The notes: a model not told the origin generated them from the sequence alone. A stretch of 64,000 nucleotides of DNA from Oegoconia quadripuncta (GCA_949316235.1 OX438754.1:2899501-2963500); one strand, 5' to 3'; counted from the stretch's first letter, positions 10,706-22,258 are shown. A program made the numbers and translations.

Positions 10706-10831
10706 TTTCATTATTTTAGGACTAGAAAAGGTTCAGTCGCCTAAAAAGTTTGAGAACCGCTCAATTAGACGGTGTAGGGCGGATAGTAGTCATAGTCTAC
10801 GTCCTCGGAACTTATTCACACACTATAAAGA

Positions 10832-11085
10832 GTCACAGTTGGTAACTGGCTACTAAATGCGGAATTGCTTTTCCCACTTTTGTAACCAAATACGAAATAA
10901 GTTACCAAATGGAATAAAAAACCGTCACAGTACGTATCTGGTTACTAAATAGGAAAATGATTTTCTATTTTGTAACCAAATACGAAATAAGTTACCAAAT
11001 GGAATTAAAGGATCACAGTGCGTATCTGGTTACTAAATTGGAAATTGATTTTTATATTTTGCAGCCAGTTATGAAATTTAATTGC
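10832..11085 (+). repeat. Three tandem units of about 90 bp
   Basis: Units start near 10,832, 10,924 and 11,011, each with (G)TCACAGT, a T.GGTAACTGG- or TATCTGGTTACTAAAT-type segment, and GTAACCAAATACGAAATAAG. The third unit is worn at its end. No coding meaning is apparent. Confidence 0.75.
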
Positions 11086-11159
11086 CTGACTCTGATCCTG
11101 CAGAGCCTACCATCCCAGAGCATCCATGCTTATAACACCACGAACGGGTCATATTAACC

Positions 11160-12165
11160 AGGAGTAAGACTACCTATGTATTAATTTGAGTATTCAGTAC
11201 TGCAAAGAGAAAAGAATTTTATAAAGCAAGTAAAGTCCTTATTAATAGAACAAATTTATTATAATTTAAATGAGTTCCTAACTGATAAGAATTTATAGCT
11301 TCATAAAATATATTGAATATGCAACACATTCTCAAGCACTTTAAAATGATCGTTTCGATCAATTGAAAGCGAAAAACACAGTAAACGATCCCTGTAAATA
11401 ATTAAAAAAAAACATTTAATAAATCTCAGAGGCGTTGATCCAATTGTAAATTATGCTGATTTGTATCCTAGCTATATATTGATAAATAATATCTACCTGT
11501 GAATCTATACTGTATACATACATACGCCTGAATCCGGCGGTGCTGACCAAAGTACAAAGGTCGAAAGTCGGTCCGATCCGCCCCGTCGACTCTCTTAAGA
11601 TAACACTAACAATAAGTACCTACCTATATTTAAAAGAACCAGCCAAGTGCGAGCCGTGACTCGGGAAATGATATTTCCGTTCGTCTTATAAAAAAATTAA
11701 GGTAATTTTTAAATTTTTAATGTAAATAAACATGGGAAAGTTCCTGCAATAACTTTTATTATATTTGAAGTATTATTATTTACTTCAATACCATTAGTAC
11801 ACAAAGAATTTTGTACATATTTACAAAAACGAAAATACACATTTACAAATTAAAAAATAATAAATATATAAAAAACACATTTACAAATAAAAAATTTGTC
11901 CCAGGTCTTGCTGAAACGGAAGGGTGCCTAAGAGGCTAAGTGCGTTTCCTCTTTGGACAGCCAGAGTTAGCCTCTGAGCGAATTAGAAGCCAGCCTTCCG
12001 ATCATTTGAAGCTTCGATCAGACGCTCAGATATCTCTCGAAGAAGCCGTCTTATTAATTTTTTCACTGCAATTCTAAAAGTCATCATAAATACCTCGCAA
12101 ACTTTGTCAATTGCATTAATTTGTTTGCTGTGATAGGTTGTCTGAGCAGGCACTGTGTAAGCCAC
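11160..12165. other. Gene-free interval
   Basis: AT-rich, with no supported gene. ACAAAGGTCGAAAGTCGG near 11,550 recurs at 15,470 as ACAACGGTCGAAAGTC, and AACCAGCCAAGTGCGAGCCG near 11,640 is a common type of dispersed repeat. Confidence 0.4.
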
Positions 12166-12169
12166 TGAT

Positions 12170-12480
12170 TTTGACGTTTTTTGTATATAAATTACAATAT
12201 CCAAAAAACGTGTGCATAAATAGTGTCACCGACATATACAAGTCCGATAAATTAGTGCTTGAAAAACAACGAAGTTATAGATGTCTTTTGAAAAGGCGCA
12301 GCGTACAAAAATCTAAATCGGACTATACTTTGTCCGTGAGGATGGAATGTAAACGGAGAACAAAAAAGTGCGGCCGACAAAAAGTCTGTCGTCTGCGCTG
12401 CCCCATTTCAGAAAGATATCTAAATAACTTTGCACTCCAAAAGTGTGAACTCTAAAATCGGTCACGTCGTTAACGACTAA
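12170..12480 (+). repeat. Dispersed repeat, family E
   Basis: It shares CATAAATAGTGTCACCGACA-type text with 28,545-28,690. In opposite orientation it shares TCTGTCGTCTGCGCTGC and the TTTGTCCG.GAGGATG motif with 30,335-30,520. It holds a 105-codon plus-strand frame rich in K/R/C that has no recognisable domain and is not conserved in the other copies. It is therefore treated as a non-coding element. Confidence 0.5.
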
Positions 12481-12667
12481 AGGCCAGACGGGGGTTACGT
12501 ACACCTACATACAATACACCTGAAAAACATTACCATCCTTCCTGGTGCAGTCGCGTAAAAATTCAATAAACCATAGTTACGTGTAGATAAAGATGCAAAG
12601 AGAACACAAAAACAACAGAAGGCGCCTTTTTATTACAGCTTACAGCTCCTACAGATTTTTTTAAAAC

Positions 12668-12805
12668 TTCCGTGGTTCAATGTACCTATACAGGTAAGGT
12701 CGCGGGTTCGATTCTTTACCTTTAGTACTCGGTTTAGTTAGTGATAGAATGTTTTTAAATGTCCGTCTGCCCTGCAGCTGCTAAATCTGCCGCCAAGCAG
12801 AAACT
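12668..12805 (+). mobile_element. SINE family 1, 5' part, plus strand, diverged
   Basis: CCGTGGTTCAATGTA, a B box GCGGGTTCGATTC, TTTAGTACTCGGTTTAGTTA and CTAAATCTGCCGCCAAGCAG mark the family. The copy is short and diverged. Confidence 0.65.
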
Positions 12806-12844
12806 AATTAAGAAACCTACTTAAAGACTAAAGCTACTTACTAA

Positions 12845-13160
12845 AGAAAACTAATTACAATATCAGACTATTTAGATGATAAACATTCCTGGACATATCC
12901 AGCTCGTTCCCATGCCAGGCTATTTCATAATTAATAATGAAATATAAAAACCTGTTTTTAAATGAACAATAACCTCGAGTTTCTTGCTTGTTCTTCTCAA
13001 GTGAAAATTGCATTTTGAACAAGCAGTGGCTTAAATACATTTAAAAAAAAATACTCCCCGAATACAGAAGCTCCTCCTTTTTTGAAGTCAGTTAAAAAAG
13101 ATAAAATTTACTATTTTGAGTGTACCCTGTGTACCTACAAAATAAAGCATTTTTGACTTT
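12845..13160 (+). mobile_element. Second copy of the 4625-5632 LINE 3' end
   Basis: AATATCAGACTATTTAGATG, CCTCGAGTTTCTTGCTTGTT, GAACAAGCAGTGGCTT and GTGTACCTACAAAATAAAGC match 5330-5590 in order. Relative to that copy it carries about 65 extra bp at 13,035-13,100, ending TTTTTTGAAGTCAGTTAAAA, which is a separate repeat end inserted into the UTR. The tail is worn to ATTTTTGACTTTGCC. Confidence 0.8.
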
Positions 13161-13164
13161 GCCT

Positions 13165-13270
13165 TTGCAGCAATATTATTGGCATTGTTATATTCCAGCT
13201 GTTTTAAATAAGATAACCAGTCCCCCAAATAAGTTTTAGTTTCCGGTTTGCCCTCATCTTCACTTAAGGC
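13165..13270 (+). mobile_element. SINE family 1, 3' part, plus strand
   Basis: GCAATATTATTGGCATTGTT, AAGATAACCAGTCCCCCAAA and CTCATCTTCACTTAAGG are the family's 3' half. Confidence 0.6.
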
Positions 13271-13309
13271 ACTTAAGGCGCCCCTCATTGGATAAACTAA
13301 GATTTCTTT

Positions 13310-13555
13310 TTAGAGAAATCAAAAATATTGCTCTGACATTCGCACTAAGCGGTTCGACTGTTCATTCATAATGCGAACAGCCAAGGCATGGAACTCCCTT
13401 CCGGCGTCAGTCTTTCCTGAATCCTACAACCTTGGGATCTTCAAGAGCAGGGTGAATAGGCATCTACTGAGATCGCGTGCTTCATCTTCGGCCACATCGT
13501 CACTTCCCATCAGGTGAGATTGTGGTCAAACGCGTATCCTGTTACCATAAAAAAA
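13310..13555 (+). mobile_element. Jockey-like LINE 3' end, plus strand
   Basis: The frame includes CGCACTAAGCGGTTCGACTG, then the FIMRTAKAWNSLPASVFP block and GIFKSRVNRHLL. It ends with the shared terminus ATCAGGTGAGATTGTGGTCA and a poly(A) run. It is homologous to the minus-strand copy at 6766-7090. Confidence 0.8.
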
Positions 13556-13754
13556 AGAAAAACCTGCACTCGAAAATTTATAAATAATAGTTTTAATGAC
13601 AGTTATTTGCGAGAATTTAAAATTAATGATAAAAGCGACCACTTTTTCTATATCGTGAATTTTGGAAAGTAACCGTTATCAAAGCTATTTAGGTATTACT
13701 TATAATGCTTTTAAACCGAGTGCAGTCAGAGCGATTTGCTTTACTTTTTTTTTC

Positions 13755-13820
13755 TTTTTTTTTTTTTTTTATTAAAAACTGGTTTCGCGTTTGACTACAA
13801 TCTCACCTGATGGAATACTT
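13755..13820 (-). mobile_element. Jockey-like LINE 3' tip, minus strand
   Basis: A poly(T) run is followed by ACTGGTTTCGCGTTTGACTA and CAATCTCACCTGATGG, the last 50 bp of the element in reverse. Confidence 0.6.
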
Positions 13821-14044
13821 ATTCTGTATTTAAAAAGAAATTTTAATTTGTTCAATGGGCCCCACTGGACGGAATTATTATAGGCGTGTATTTGTTAGAG
13901 GTTGTATATCGTGTGTAACTTGGACACTGACACCTAATATTTTTTCTTTTCTATTCCTGGTATATTCGTTTATCTCTTTTTTATTCCTGTATACTCTCGC
14001 TGTCACTTCCTTTTGCTACGTAGTTTATTTTATTTGTGTTTATC

Positions 14045-14340
14045 ATTTTTTTTTTTTTATTATTGACTGGATTCGCGTTTGACCACAATCTCTCCTGATG
14101 GAAAGTGACGATGTGGTCGGAGATGAAGCACGCGATCTCAATAAATGCCTATTCACTCTGCTCTTGAAGATCCCAAGGATTTAGGAAAGACTGACGCCGG
14201 AAGGGAGTTCCATGCCTTGGTTATGAAGAATCGAACTTCTTAGTGCGAATGTTCGGTATATTAACTATATACGGATGGAATCCCTCCCCACGCCTAGTGT
14301 TCCGAAGATGGAAGGGTGACGGTGGAATAAGATTATCATC
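14045..14340 (-). mobile_element. Jockey-like LINE 3' end, minus strand
   Basis: It begins at a poly(T) run, then GCGTTTGACCACAATCTCTC, TTGAAGATCCCAAGGATT, GACGCCGGAAGGGAGTTCCA and GAATGTTCGGTATATTAAC. These match the copies at 6783-7090 and 13,310-13,555. Small deletions remove the reading frame. Confidence 0.8.
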
Positions 14341-14447
14341 ATCATGGAATTATATTAATTCATCTTTAATATATATCTTCCTTACAAATCGGTGTCTGTT
14401 ATTATATCGTCAGGTTACATACTTATAGGATATTCCTACAGTATTAA

Positions 14448-14754
14448 CCGCCTCCGTGGCTCAATGTAAGCTATATTGGATTTACGATTCGGAGGTCGGG
14501 GGTTAAATCCCCAGCGGGGTACATGTTTAGTACTCTGTTTGGTTGTGGTGGTAGAGCATTTTAAATGTCCACCTGGCTAGCTACCACCATCTTATCTAAA
14601 TCTACCGCCAAACAGCAATGTTCATAGCATTGTTGTGTTCCGATTGTCAGATATAAGATAGCCAGTCCTCTAAATGTGTTGGGGTTTCCGGGTCAGTTAC
14701 GCTTCCACCTTCGACATCATGTTCACTTAAAATCAGTTGTGCATAAAAAAAAAT
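14448..14754 (+). mobile_element. SINE family 1, full length, plus strand
   Basis: It has CCGCCTCCGTGGCTCAATGT, the B box GGGGTTAAATCCCCAGC (one base off GTTCGA, so probably transcriptionally weak), GTACATGTTTAGTACTC, GGTGGTAGAGCATTTTAAAT, CAAACAGCAATGTTCATAGC and CTTCCACCTTCG, ending in an A run. Confidence 0.85.
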
Positions 14755-14804
14755 ATTAGCAAAGTTTAAGTATGTTTAGTATGTGGCACCACACCTTCAT
14801 GTTG

Positions 14805-14882
14805 TTCTAACTTCCCATCCGGTGAGATTGTGGTCAAATGCGTATCCAATTAACCATAAAAAAAAAAAAAAAAAAAAAAAAC
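14805..14882 (+). mobile_element. Jockey-like LINE 3' tip with poly(A)
   Basis: ACTTCCCATCCGGTGAGATT, GTGGTCAAATGCGTATCC and a pure A run of about 24 bp at 14,858-14,881. The long tail suggests a recent insertion. Confidence 0.75.
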
Positions 14883-15125
14883 TAAGCAATAATCCTGTCA
14901 AATAAAAACTTTTTCTTTCTTCTTTCTTTTTAACGTCTGACGCTATCAGTCTTTGCATTGGTGATCATTTTCATACGACTACATCCGTGCTTAAGTTATG
15001 GACGCATTAAGTCTAACGGTAAGTAGACCTAGTTCGCCCAGGTGATTTACTCTGGGTGCATTAAGTCCAATAAATGATATGAGACCCATGTCTACTGAGC
15101 CTACCTGCGCCCGATTGCCCGGACC

Positions 15126-15365
15126 TTTTTTTTTTTTTTTTTTATGCATAACGGGTTGGTACTTGACCTCAATCACACCTGATGTTAAGTGAAGATGAGG
15201 TCGAAGATGGAAGCGAAACCCCAACACATTTGGGGGACTGGCTGTCTTATCTCTGACAACCGGAACACGACAATGCTATTAACATTGCTGCTTGGCGGCA
15301 GATTTAGATAAGATGGTGGTAGCTAGCCAGGCGGACATTTAAAATGCCCTACCACCAACCAAACC
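15126..15365 (-). mobile_element. SINE family 1, minus strand, 5' part missing
   Basis: A T-run is followed by ATGCATAACGGGTTGGTACT, CACACCTGATGTTAAGTGAA, GGGGGACTGGCTGTCTTATC and TAGCTAGCCAGGCGGACATT, ending at ACCAAACCACTACC. The promoter half is absent, as expected of 5'-truncated retroposition. Confidence 0.85.
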
Positions 15366-17864
15366 ACTACCTAAAATCAGAGGCGTGGCATGGATACCTA
15401 CTCGGAGTATACTTTATCTGTATGTCCTAGGTCAATATTGTTTGTGTCTGTGTGATGTCCGGGCCATCAAAGTACAACGGTCGAAAGTCAAACGTAAACA
15501 AACGGTACAGTCGGCCACAGGTTAGTGTAACCATTTACCTATAGTACCTACTATTTTTGCAATTTACGAGCCGTGGTTCTACCGGTCGGATTTAGATCTC
15601 GAGGGGTCCGTTAGCTCAGTACCAAACGATTCCACATTATAACGTATTTTTTTGTATAATTATTCTTTATTCCACCCAAATAATAATAACAGAGTACAAA
15701 CGAAAGGTCATGTACAAAGGTAGACTTGTCTAAGAGATCTCTTCCATCCAGCCAACCTGAGCATTGAACGGAAACGGAGTAAATTTGGGGTTTATCAGAA
15801 AAAAGCAATATTACAACGAATAATATAAAAAATAATGTATGTTATAATAAACATTATTATTATTATATAATAATGTTATAATAAAAAATGTATGTTAGTC
15901 TCTCTTATCTATGGGTAGGTACCTACTTGTTTTTTTAAAATAAAAAAATATTATTATTATTCAACATATATACTAATAGGTATACACATATTTACCGACC
16001 ACACATTTAGATAACTACATACAAACATTAGTTAGTTAAAGGATTTTTGCTGCATTTCTAAAAAACTGTGCTTGTTATAGATATTTTTCCTGTAATATCA
16101 ACTCTATTTATTATTTACTAGGTATGTGCAAAATATTATTATTTCTGATTACTTAGATGGAAAGCATATCCATAACCATATCGAAACTGCAAAACAAAAT
16201 TTGTCAAAGCACTTTCTTCTTAAGTAAAATAAGCTATCCAGGGTAACTAACCTGATAATTGTCTTTCCATCTATTCCAACATGACATTCAAAACTTTTAG
16301 AAATAATCTGGGAGACAGTCATTTTGAAGCTCTTTTTCGAAAAAGCGGTATAATATTTTAAAAAAAATATAAGTAGGAAGCACCAATATAGAAAGAAGTG
16401 TTCTGTATTCTGAATATAAAATATATATTTGATTTTCTCTTTCCAATTCATTCTTTTCAATCACATAATTCCTTCGCGGTACTCGCCACGCCCTCTAGCG
16501 GTGAAACTCTAAGTTTAAAAAATTTACAATGGCGCTGACTGTGCGTCTGTGTGCTTCTTACAAAATCTCGACATACTATTCAAATTGGCCATACGGTATT
16601 CCAAAATCTTCAAACAAATTACCTATTAGTGCCAATGGCAATAATGAAGGATTCGCTTGAACCGCTCGTGGATCTCACCCCGGGGGCCTGTGCCAATATT
16701 TTAAATATGTTGGTTTTGCAGAGACTTATTTAGACGGAGAAATTAAATAGAAACTCACTATTATAAGTATGTATCTTTATAGCAAAGACTGCCATATAGG
16801 ATGCGTACATGCAGAGCACAGAGTAAAAGAAACGGAACACAAAAAAAAAGGGAATAATCCACAGACTATCACAAAGTAACTATAGACTATAAATAATTTG
16901 CTCAAGAGTTCGATAATAAAATTTCGAATGTTCTGTGAACAAAATCCCATTCGACCGAACCCACAGACAGACCAATCACCGGCCGAACCGAATGTCCATT
17001 GACGCGAATACGAAGGCAGGAACACAAAGTTGAATTCCGTATGGACTGTATTCCGCATTTATCTTATAATTCTAATTATAGTTTATTTTACCTAGACAAA
17101 TTATAATTTATTTTACATTTTTTACCGGTTCCAAAAGGAAGTACTATGTTCGTCTGTATATATTTTTTTTTCACTATTTTTCCGTCAATTATTAACCGAG
17201 TTTGATGGTTGTTTTTTGTTTTAAGGGGTTTATCACCAAAATCTGATGATGCATTCCGGAGAGAGAGTGGAGCCTTGCTGAAGTTGTTTTGACAATTTTT
17301 GGCGGTACAATTACTTGTATGCTTCAATAATTACATTATGTATGAACGATTACCTTTTATTTTAAATTACTATTTTCTTGTACTTTTTCAACACATATCT
17401 GTATTTTAGCCACAATTTTCACACAATATAAGTTACCATACCGAATATCAATTGTCAGACAGACGGACAGACACCGTGGGTCCGTAAGTGTATCGTTTTG
17501 TCGTTTTTGGTACGGATCACTAAAAAGAGCTGCCATAGCAGACGCCACGCCCGTGTCGATTTACATAACTTAGGTCTCGCGATTAAAAAGACCAATTCCT
17601 TTAGATCTACGCATTATAAATTCATAATGTAAATTTCGACTGAATGATAATGATAGATAACATTATCATTCCTTAATTAAGAAATATCACGCGGTTTCAG
17701 TAATGAATGAGCAAGATTTTCGCTAATTATATTTAAATATTTACATAAATTAGGTGATTAAGTTCAACAGTCAATTTTTCAACGTAATTCGGCCGGATGT
17801 TACGTTACACGTTATGTAAGTGTATCACAGTCGTAGTTCATGCATGATACCCCCCACGATCGAG
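15366..17864. other. Gene-free interval
   Basis: No supported gene is present. Contents include an AT-rich partial palindrome at 15,835-15,890 and a segment near 17,455-17,520 with GACAGACGGACAGACACCGT and TTTTTGGTACGGATCAC, similar in style to widespread lepidopteran repeats. Short frames here (60-103 codons) lack codon bias and known motifs. Confidence 0.45.
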
Positions 17865-18312
17865 GTACCTCTACGTCGTCTGCGTGCTAGATTGTCCAAC
17901 CGACCATTTTGACCAAAAATTAGTTTTGAATGCAGAATGATAAACGCGGAAACGTGGACTCTTTTGCACTGACTTTTAAGGCTTATTTTTCCAAAGAATG
18001 GCAGATATTTCTATTTAAAATTTTATTGTACACTGGGAAAAAATATAAATTCCGTGCTTTATTATCCAACTTCCACGACTTGTTCTAAGTCCCACGTGTT
18101 AATTCTTGTTGCGTGCTTATTTGTTCAACCTCCATCTAGGTAGCCAATCACAGTTGGTCATATGCGTGACGTAGGCGCACGCCATTTTGTTTTGCGATTT
18201 AGTCTGGCTTGGGTTCTGTTGGAAAGTAGTTCGTTTGCTAAATAAAAACACATTTTAAACAATAAAAAGGATAAATAACAAGTCAAAACACAATTAATAA
18301 CATTCTATTAAT

Positions 18313-19010
18313 ATGTCCCGAACATATTACAAGGGAACAAATACTCGGGAACCTGCCGACATTGAACGGTAAGTACTTTAATACCATTTTTAATGATCTT
18401 ATACAGGATGTTTATATTTTGACTAAGTGACTTAGTAAGATCGAAATGAATTGATAAAGTTGGCAGATTGATAGATAGACACATATAAATCGTTTATTTA
18501 TAGGGTTTTTATTTGGGTTTGGTTGTACTCCAAAAAAAGTCAACATTAAAAAAACATCAATCGCCATAATAAATGAAGTAGTTATCAAAAAATCAAACGC
18601 AACATTAACGAAAAAAAAAATCGATGACATCAGAAGCGCATATAAATTCATGCCCCGCGAAGACAAGGCGTGTATAGAGGCGATTATAAAGAAGGTAGAA
18701 AGAAAGGCAAATGACAGAAACAAGACAGACAGCAACATGGCAGACATTTACGGTGCTGTAAGGTTGATAAATGATACAAAGCTAAAAATAAAAGAAAATG
18801 ATAATCCATGCACAGCAAGCACGTCTACAAAGCTGAACAAGGGAAGAAAAAACCTGAAAAAAAAAAGAAAAATACAAAAAAAAGAGCAAATAATAAATCA
18901 GGAAACAAAAACGAAAAGGGCAGAACAAAGAGCAAGAATTTTTTTTATTTTTTTTTCACTACACGTGTTCCAACCATATCTCTCTCGCTCTCACACACAC
19001 ACGCACACGC

Positions 19011-19082
<72 letters not shown>

Positions 19083-19210
19083 ACAAACACAAACGTTCAC
19101 TTACATTGTACACACCAGTCATTCAAAACACCCTAGCACACTTCAATACTACCACACAAAAGCACACTACACTCACGTACACAAATAAACATGCATTTGG
19201 TGATTTTTAA
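18313..19210 (+). pseudogene. Lysine-rich frame inside the TIR element, unknown product
   Basis: A possible first exon at 18,313-18,368 (ATG TCC CGA..., product starting MSRTYYKGTNTREP) ends at a good donor, CG|GTAAGTAC. A second stretch is open from 18,479 to the stop at 19,208-19,210. Its first part contains DDIRSAYKFMPREDKACIEA and IIKKVERKANDRNKTDSNMA, which look like real protein. The rest is K/E/Q-rich and then runs through an AC repeat as HTHT, which is not meaningful. No acceptor was settled and no transposase motif was recognised. It could be the remains of the element's own gene or of a captured one. Confidence 0.35.
18991..19074. repeat. (AC)n microsatellite
   Basis: About 80 bp of nearly pure AC repeat, with a few CG and AA interruptions at the ends. 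Confidence 0.95.
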
Positions 19211-19652
19211 TTTTATTAATTTTATACCTACTTACTTTCTTAATAAAGTTTTAAATTTTATTGATATGAGACAATTTTTTAAGCACCCTGTACTTTGAAA
19301 GTGGTAGTTTGAACAAATAAGCACTGAACGGATAAATTTGCAATTTGTCCAAAGTGCAATGCATTTATGTTCAACGTCCACATTCGTAATTTCGTTTGTG
19401 CTATTTTGTTCAACCTCCATTTTCAAACTTAAAAATACACGAAACTTCGTCACCTTATAATTCTAACAGAATGGTTTTTAATTCCATAGATCCTTATAAA
19501 CATATAATAATAAATAATTGGTCATCTTACGCACGCATTACCAAAATAAACATAAAAACGTTCCTGGTGAAAAATTTGGTCAATGGTCGGTTGGACAATC
19601 TAGCACTCAGGCGACGTCTAGGCACGTGAAACGAGGAGTAGACTGCAGAGGG

Positions 19653-19848
19653 CGGAGTGTAAGTTTTGTTTCGACTTAACTTTTCTACCGCGTTCACGTT
19701 TACGTGAAGATTTATTTATTTTGTATGGAGAAATGTACAGCGCCTCTAGCGGATAGTTTGCAAAACGATTTTTTTCATATGGACTTTTTTCATAAACGCG
19801 AACGCGATGGTAAAGTTAAAAACGAGACAAAACTTACGCTTCGCACAC
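19653..19848 (+). mobile_element. MITE family A
   Basis: It is a full copy from CGGAGTGTAAGTTTTGTTTC to AACTTACGCTTCGCACAC. The middle has GTATGGAGAAATGTACAGCG and CTCTAGCGGATAGTTTGCAA. The two ends form imperfect inverted repeats of about 52 bp. It lies only 27 bp after the 17.9-19.6 kb element. Confidence 0.85.
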
Positions 19849-20264
19849 AGCTCCAGCGACCACTAATTCCAATTAAGGCGATACATTGAAGATTTATTCA
19901 TTTTGGAAACAGATATTTCTCAGCAATGCTTAACATGTAATCTATAATATTTGGAACATGCGTACATGAGAGTTCCATAAAAATAAATGGAATTTACGAA
20001 CATGATTGGTGAAAGCTCGATAGATTTATTTTTCAAACGTACCTCTTTAAAATTACTAAAATAAATTATCAAAGCGTCTGTATAGCTCACAACTTTGTTC
20101 TAAAACGAAATCTGTCGGTGTAGTTGGGGTAAATCACGCACACTGCCACGCCCCCTTGCAAATGAATTCAATCCCGAGGCCCTTACGTAGCGAGGTTAGC
20201 TAGGAGCCTAGCCCTATAGTGTGACTAGAATTGCATTTCATTAAACCCACATACTCGTATAAAG

Positions 20265-20535
20265 GAAGCACTCGTGGCGCAGTCGCATTCTATTTCGATT
20301 AACGAAGTTAAGTAATGTCTGGCGCATTCAGACCCGATGGGTTACTAAGTAGTAGCATTTTAATACAAGTGTTTCTGTGCTTCGGTCCCGGTTATTGTCA
20401 AATGAGCCAAGTTGGTGGCCTATAGAACTGACTGTCAGGTGGCCATAAGTCGGTCACAAATCCACCAATCTGTACTGGGCCCGCGCGGTGACACAGTGAC
20501 GATTAAGGCTGTTGATGATGAATTAGTTTTATAAT
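20265..20535 (+). mobile_element. 5S-rRNA-like SINE
   Basis: It has GAAGCACTCGTGGCGCAGTC, then AACGAAGTTAAGTAATGTCT, very close to the 5S rRNA stretch GAAGTTAAGCAACGTC. CAGACCCGATGGGTTACTAA and the shared body TGACTGTCAGGTGGCCATAA / AAATCCACCAATCTGTACTG follow. It keeps more of the 5S head than the 8536 copy. Confidence 0.7.
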
Positions 20536-21595
20536 AGCTGCTAGCACAGTTCAGATTTCGTGCGCCAAACAGAATGCCTCGCAACCCAATCACGCCTCTT
20601 TTTCCACCAACGCGCAGAACAGTTTCCGGTGCTGGCTCTCCAGTCCCCAAGGCTGTGTAGGATTTTGAATGCCAACAGTGACCTTATCGACATTCACTGC
20701 GACACTGTGTCTATGTTTTACAAAACCATTAGTAGTAGCCTCAATACTTAGTTAACATACCATTGTTTATACGTTGAATATTCCCTCAACAACATACATA
20801 ATATATTACTCTCTAGTTATTATTTTCACTACCTTATCACCGCAACTTGGCACGAAACTGCTCAACCAATCAAAGCAAAGTAGAGGTAAATTTAGGTAAA
20901 ATAAGATTTTGTTTTACTGTTATTTTATTTTAAAGTTTTTTACATGATATGTTCACCTATAAAAGATTGTAAATTTAAATTTAATACCAGCTACCTTGAT
21001 TGTTAGATCGACGATGTACTGATGTAACAATTGTTGGTGATCCTAAATAAATAAAATAAAAAATAAAATAATCGTTCTAGCCTAGCCTAGTAGCATCTCC
21101 TGACTAGACGTCCACTATGTGATCAAGGGTGGATCTGCCCTTTAGGTTTACCTTCCTCGATTTCCGATAAGCGTTGTGGATACGGGCCCTAGAGAACTGA
21201 CTGTTCCTTATCCTCCTGACACTGTTTAAACAAATAATACGCCATATACCAATTTAGGTTCAAAAAACTGAGTACTACGGAAAATTTTGAACGATACCTA
21301 CCGTTTGCAAAACAAAATATTATGTTTCTTTTTTCGACGCCAACCTGCCCGTCAGACAAATTAAGGAAAATTCCGTTCTTGTCAATATTGAAAACAAACT
21401 ACCTATAACGTTTCTCCGCGGCGGGTAAAACCCTAACATTTGATGCAATTCAACACATATTTTGTTAAAACCTAAACAGTGATCATTCGTTAAATGCTGT
21501 GCTGTAAAATTTAAGGAAATCATCAGAAGTTATATAAAGTCAATCACTATATGAATATCTTCATGTAACCATTCACTTATTATTACATGATTTGG
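20536..21595. other. Gene-free interval
   Basis: No supported gene. A TAAATAAATAAAATAAAAA-type A/T run near 21,045-21,070 is probably the tail of an old retroposon. Confidence 0.4.
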
Positions 21596-21599
21596 GATG

Positions 21600-21985
21600 T
21601 CAGTTAAATATACACTTTTACAATAAAATACCAGAACATGTAGGTATTGAGTTTAACAGAGCAGAAATTAAACGCAACACTAAAGAAACTCTGAGTAAGA
21701 AGGGTTATTACAGGATAAATGATTATTTAGGCGATAAGGAGGTTAGCTGGTCGTTATGTTAATTGCTTTTGTTTTGTAATATGTAATATAAAATGTAATA
21801 TTATTGTAAAGATGGAAACCAATTGAAAAGATGTGTTGTTGCGGAGTTTCTAGACCTAACCATAACACCTTGCGCAGTGATGTATTTTTTTTTAAATAAC
21901 ATGTTGACTTTCAATAAGTGATATTTTTGTATCCTACATTTAGTAAAAAATTTTTGATTTTTGATTTTGAATATCGGATAATTAT
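21600..21985 (+). mobile_element. Diverged LINE 3' end with TTTTGA-type tail
   Basis: A short C-terminal frame (TTTTACAATAAAATACCAGA, GAACATGTAGG..., then AGGGTTATTACAGGATAAAT and GATTATTTAGGCGATAA) parallels the end of the 4625-5632 element (FNKVP..., then YYKISDYLDDK). The tail at 21,950-21,970 is TTTTTGATTTTTGATTTTGA. It is a related but older family member. Confidence 0.6.
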
Positions 21986-22089
21986 TATTAGATACGTCAA
22001 AGGATGAAGGAGATAGCATATTATTATTTATAATCCACATACTCATTAATGCACCTCTCACCAAGCGACAAAGTTTGCAAGCAACTGGA

Positions 22090-22210
22090 AACGCGTTTGA
22101 CCACAATCTCTCCTGATGGGAAGTGACGATGTGGCCGAAGATGGAGCACGCGATCTCTGTAGATGCCTATTCATCCTGCTCTTGAAGATCCCAAGGTTGT
22201 AGGATTCAGT
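22090..22210 (-). mobile_element. Jockey-like LINE 3' end, minus strand
   Basis: GCGTTTGACCACAATCTCTC, CTGATGGGAAGTGACGATG, GCACGCGATCTCTGTAGATG and TTGAAGATCCCAAGGTTGTA match the shared terminus. No poly(T) run is left. Confidence 0.7.
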
Positions 22211-22258
22211 CTCTTGAATTTATTAAATGAAAGTTCTTTAAAAATGTCAGCTTATTAA

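Larger units (their letters stand above)
17865..19625. mobile_element. 1.76-kb DNA transposon with long TIRs
   Basis: The left end (GTACCTCTACGTCGTCTGCG, TGCTAGATTGTCCAACCGAC, CATT) is mirrored at the right end as GTGCCTAGACGTCGCCTGAG followed by TGCTAGATTGTCCAACCGAC. This gives roughly 45-bp inverted repeats with an exact core of about 24 bp. Subterminal motifs GTTCAACCTCCAT occur near both ends (18,127 and 19,408). The interior has a lysine-rich frame and a CA microsatellite. The superfamily is not recognised. Confidence 0.7.

Noticed and set aside
12138..12455. 105-codon basic frame as a host gene
   Set aside because: It lies in dispersed repeat family E, is not kept in the other copies, and has no domain.
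18808..19188. Long HTHTHT protein frames near 19 kb
   Set aside because: They are produced by the AC microsatellite.
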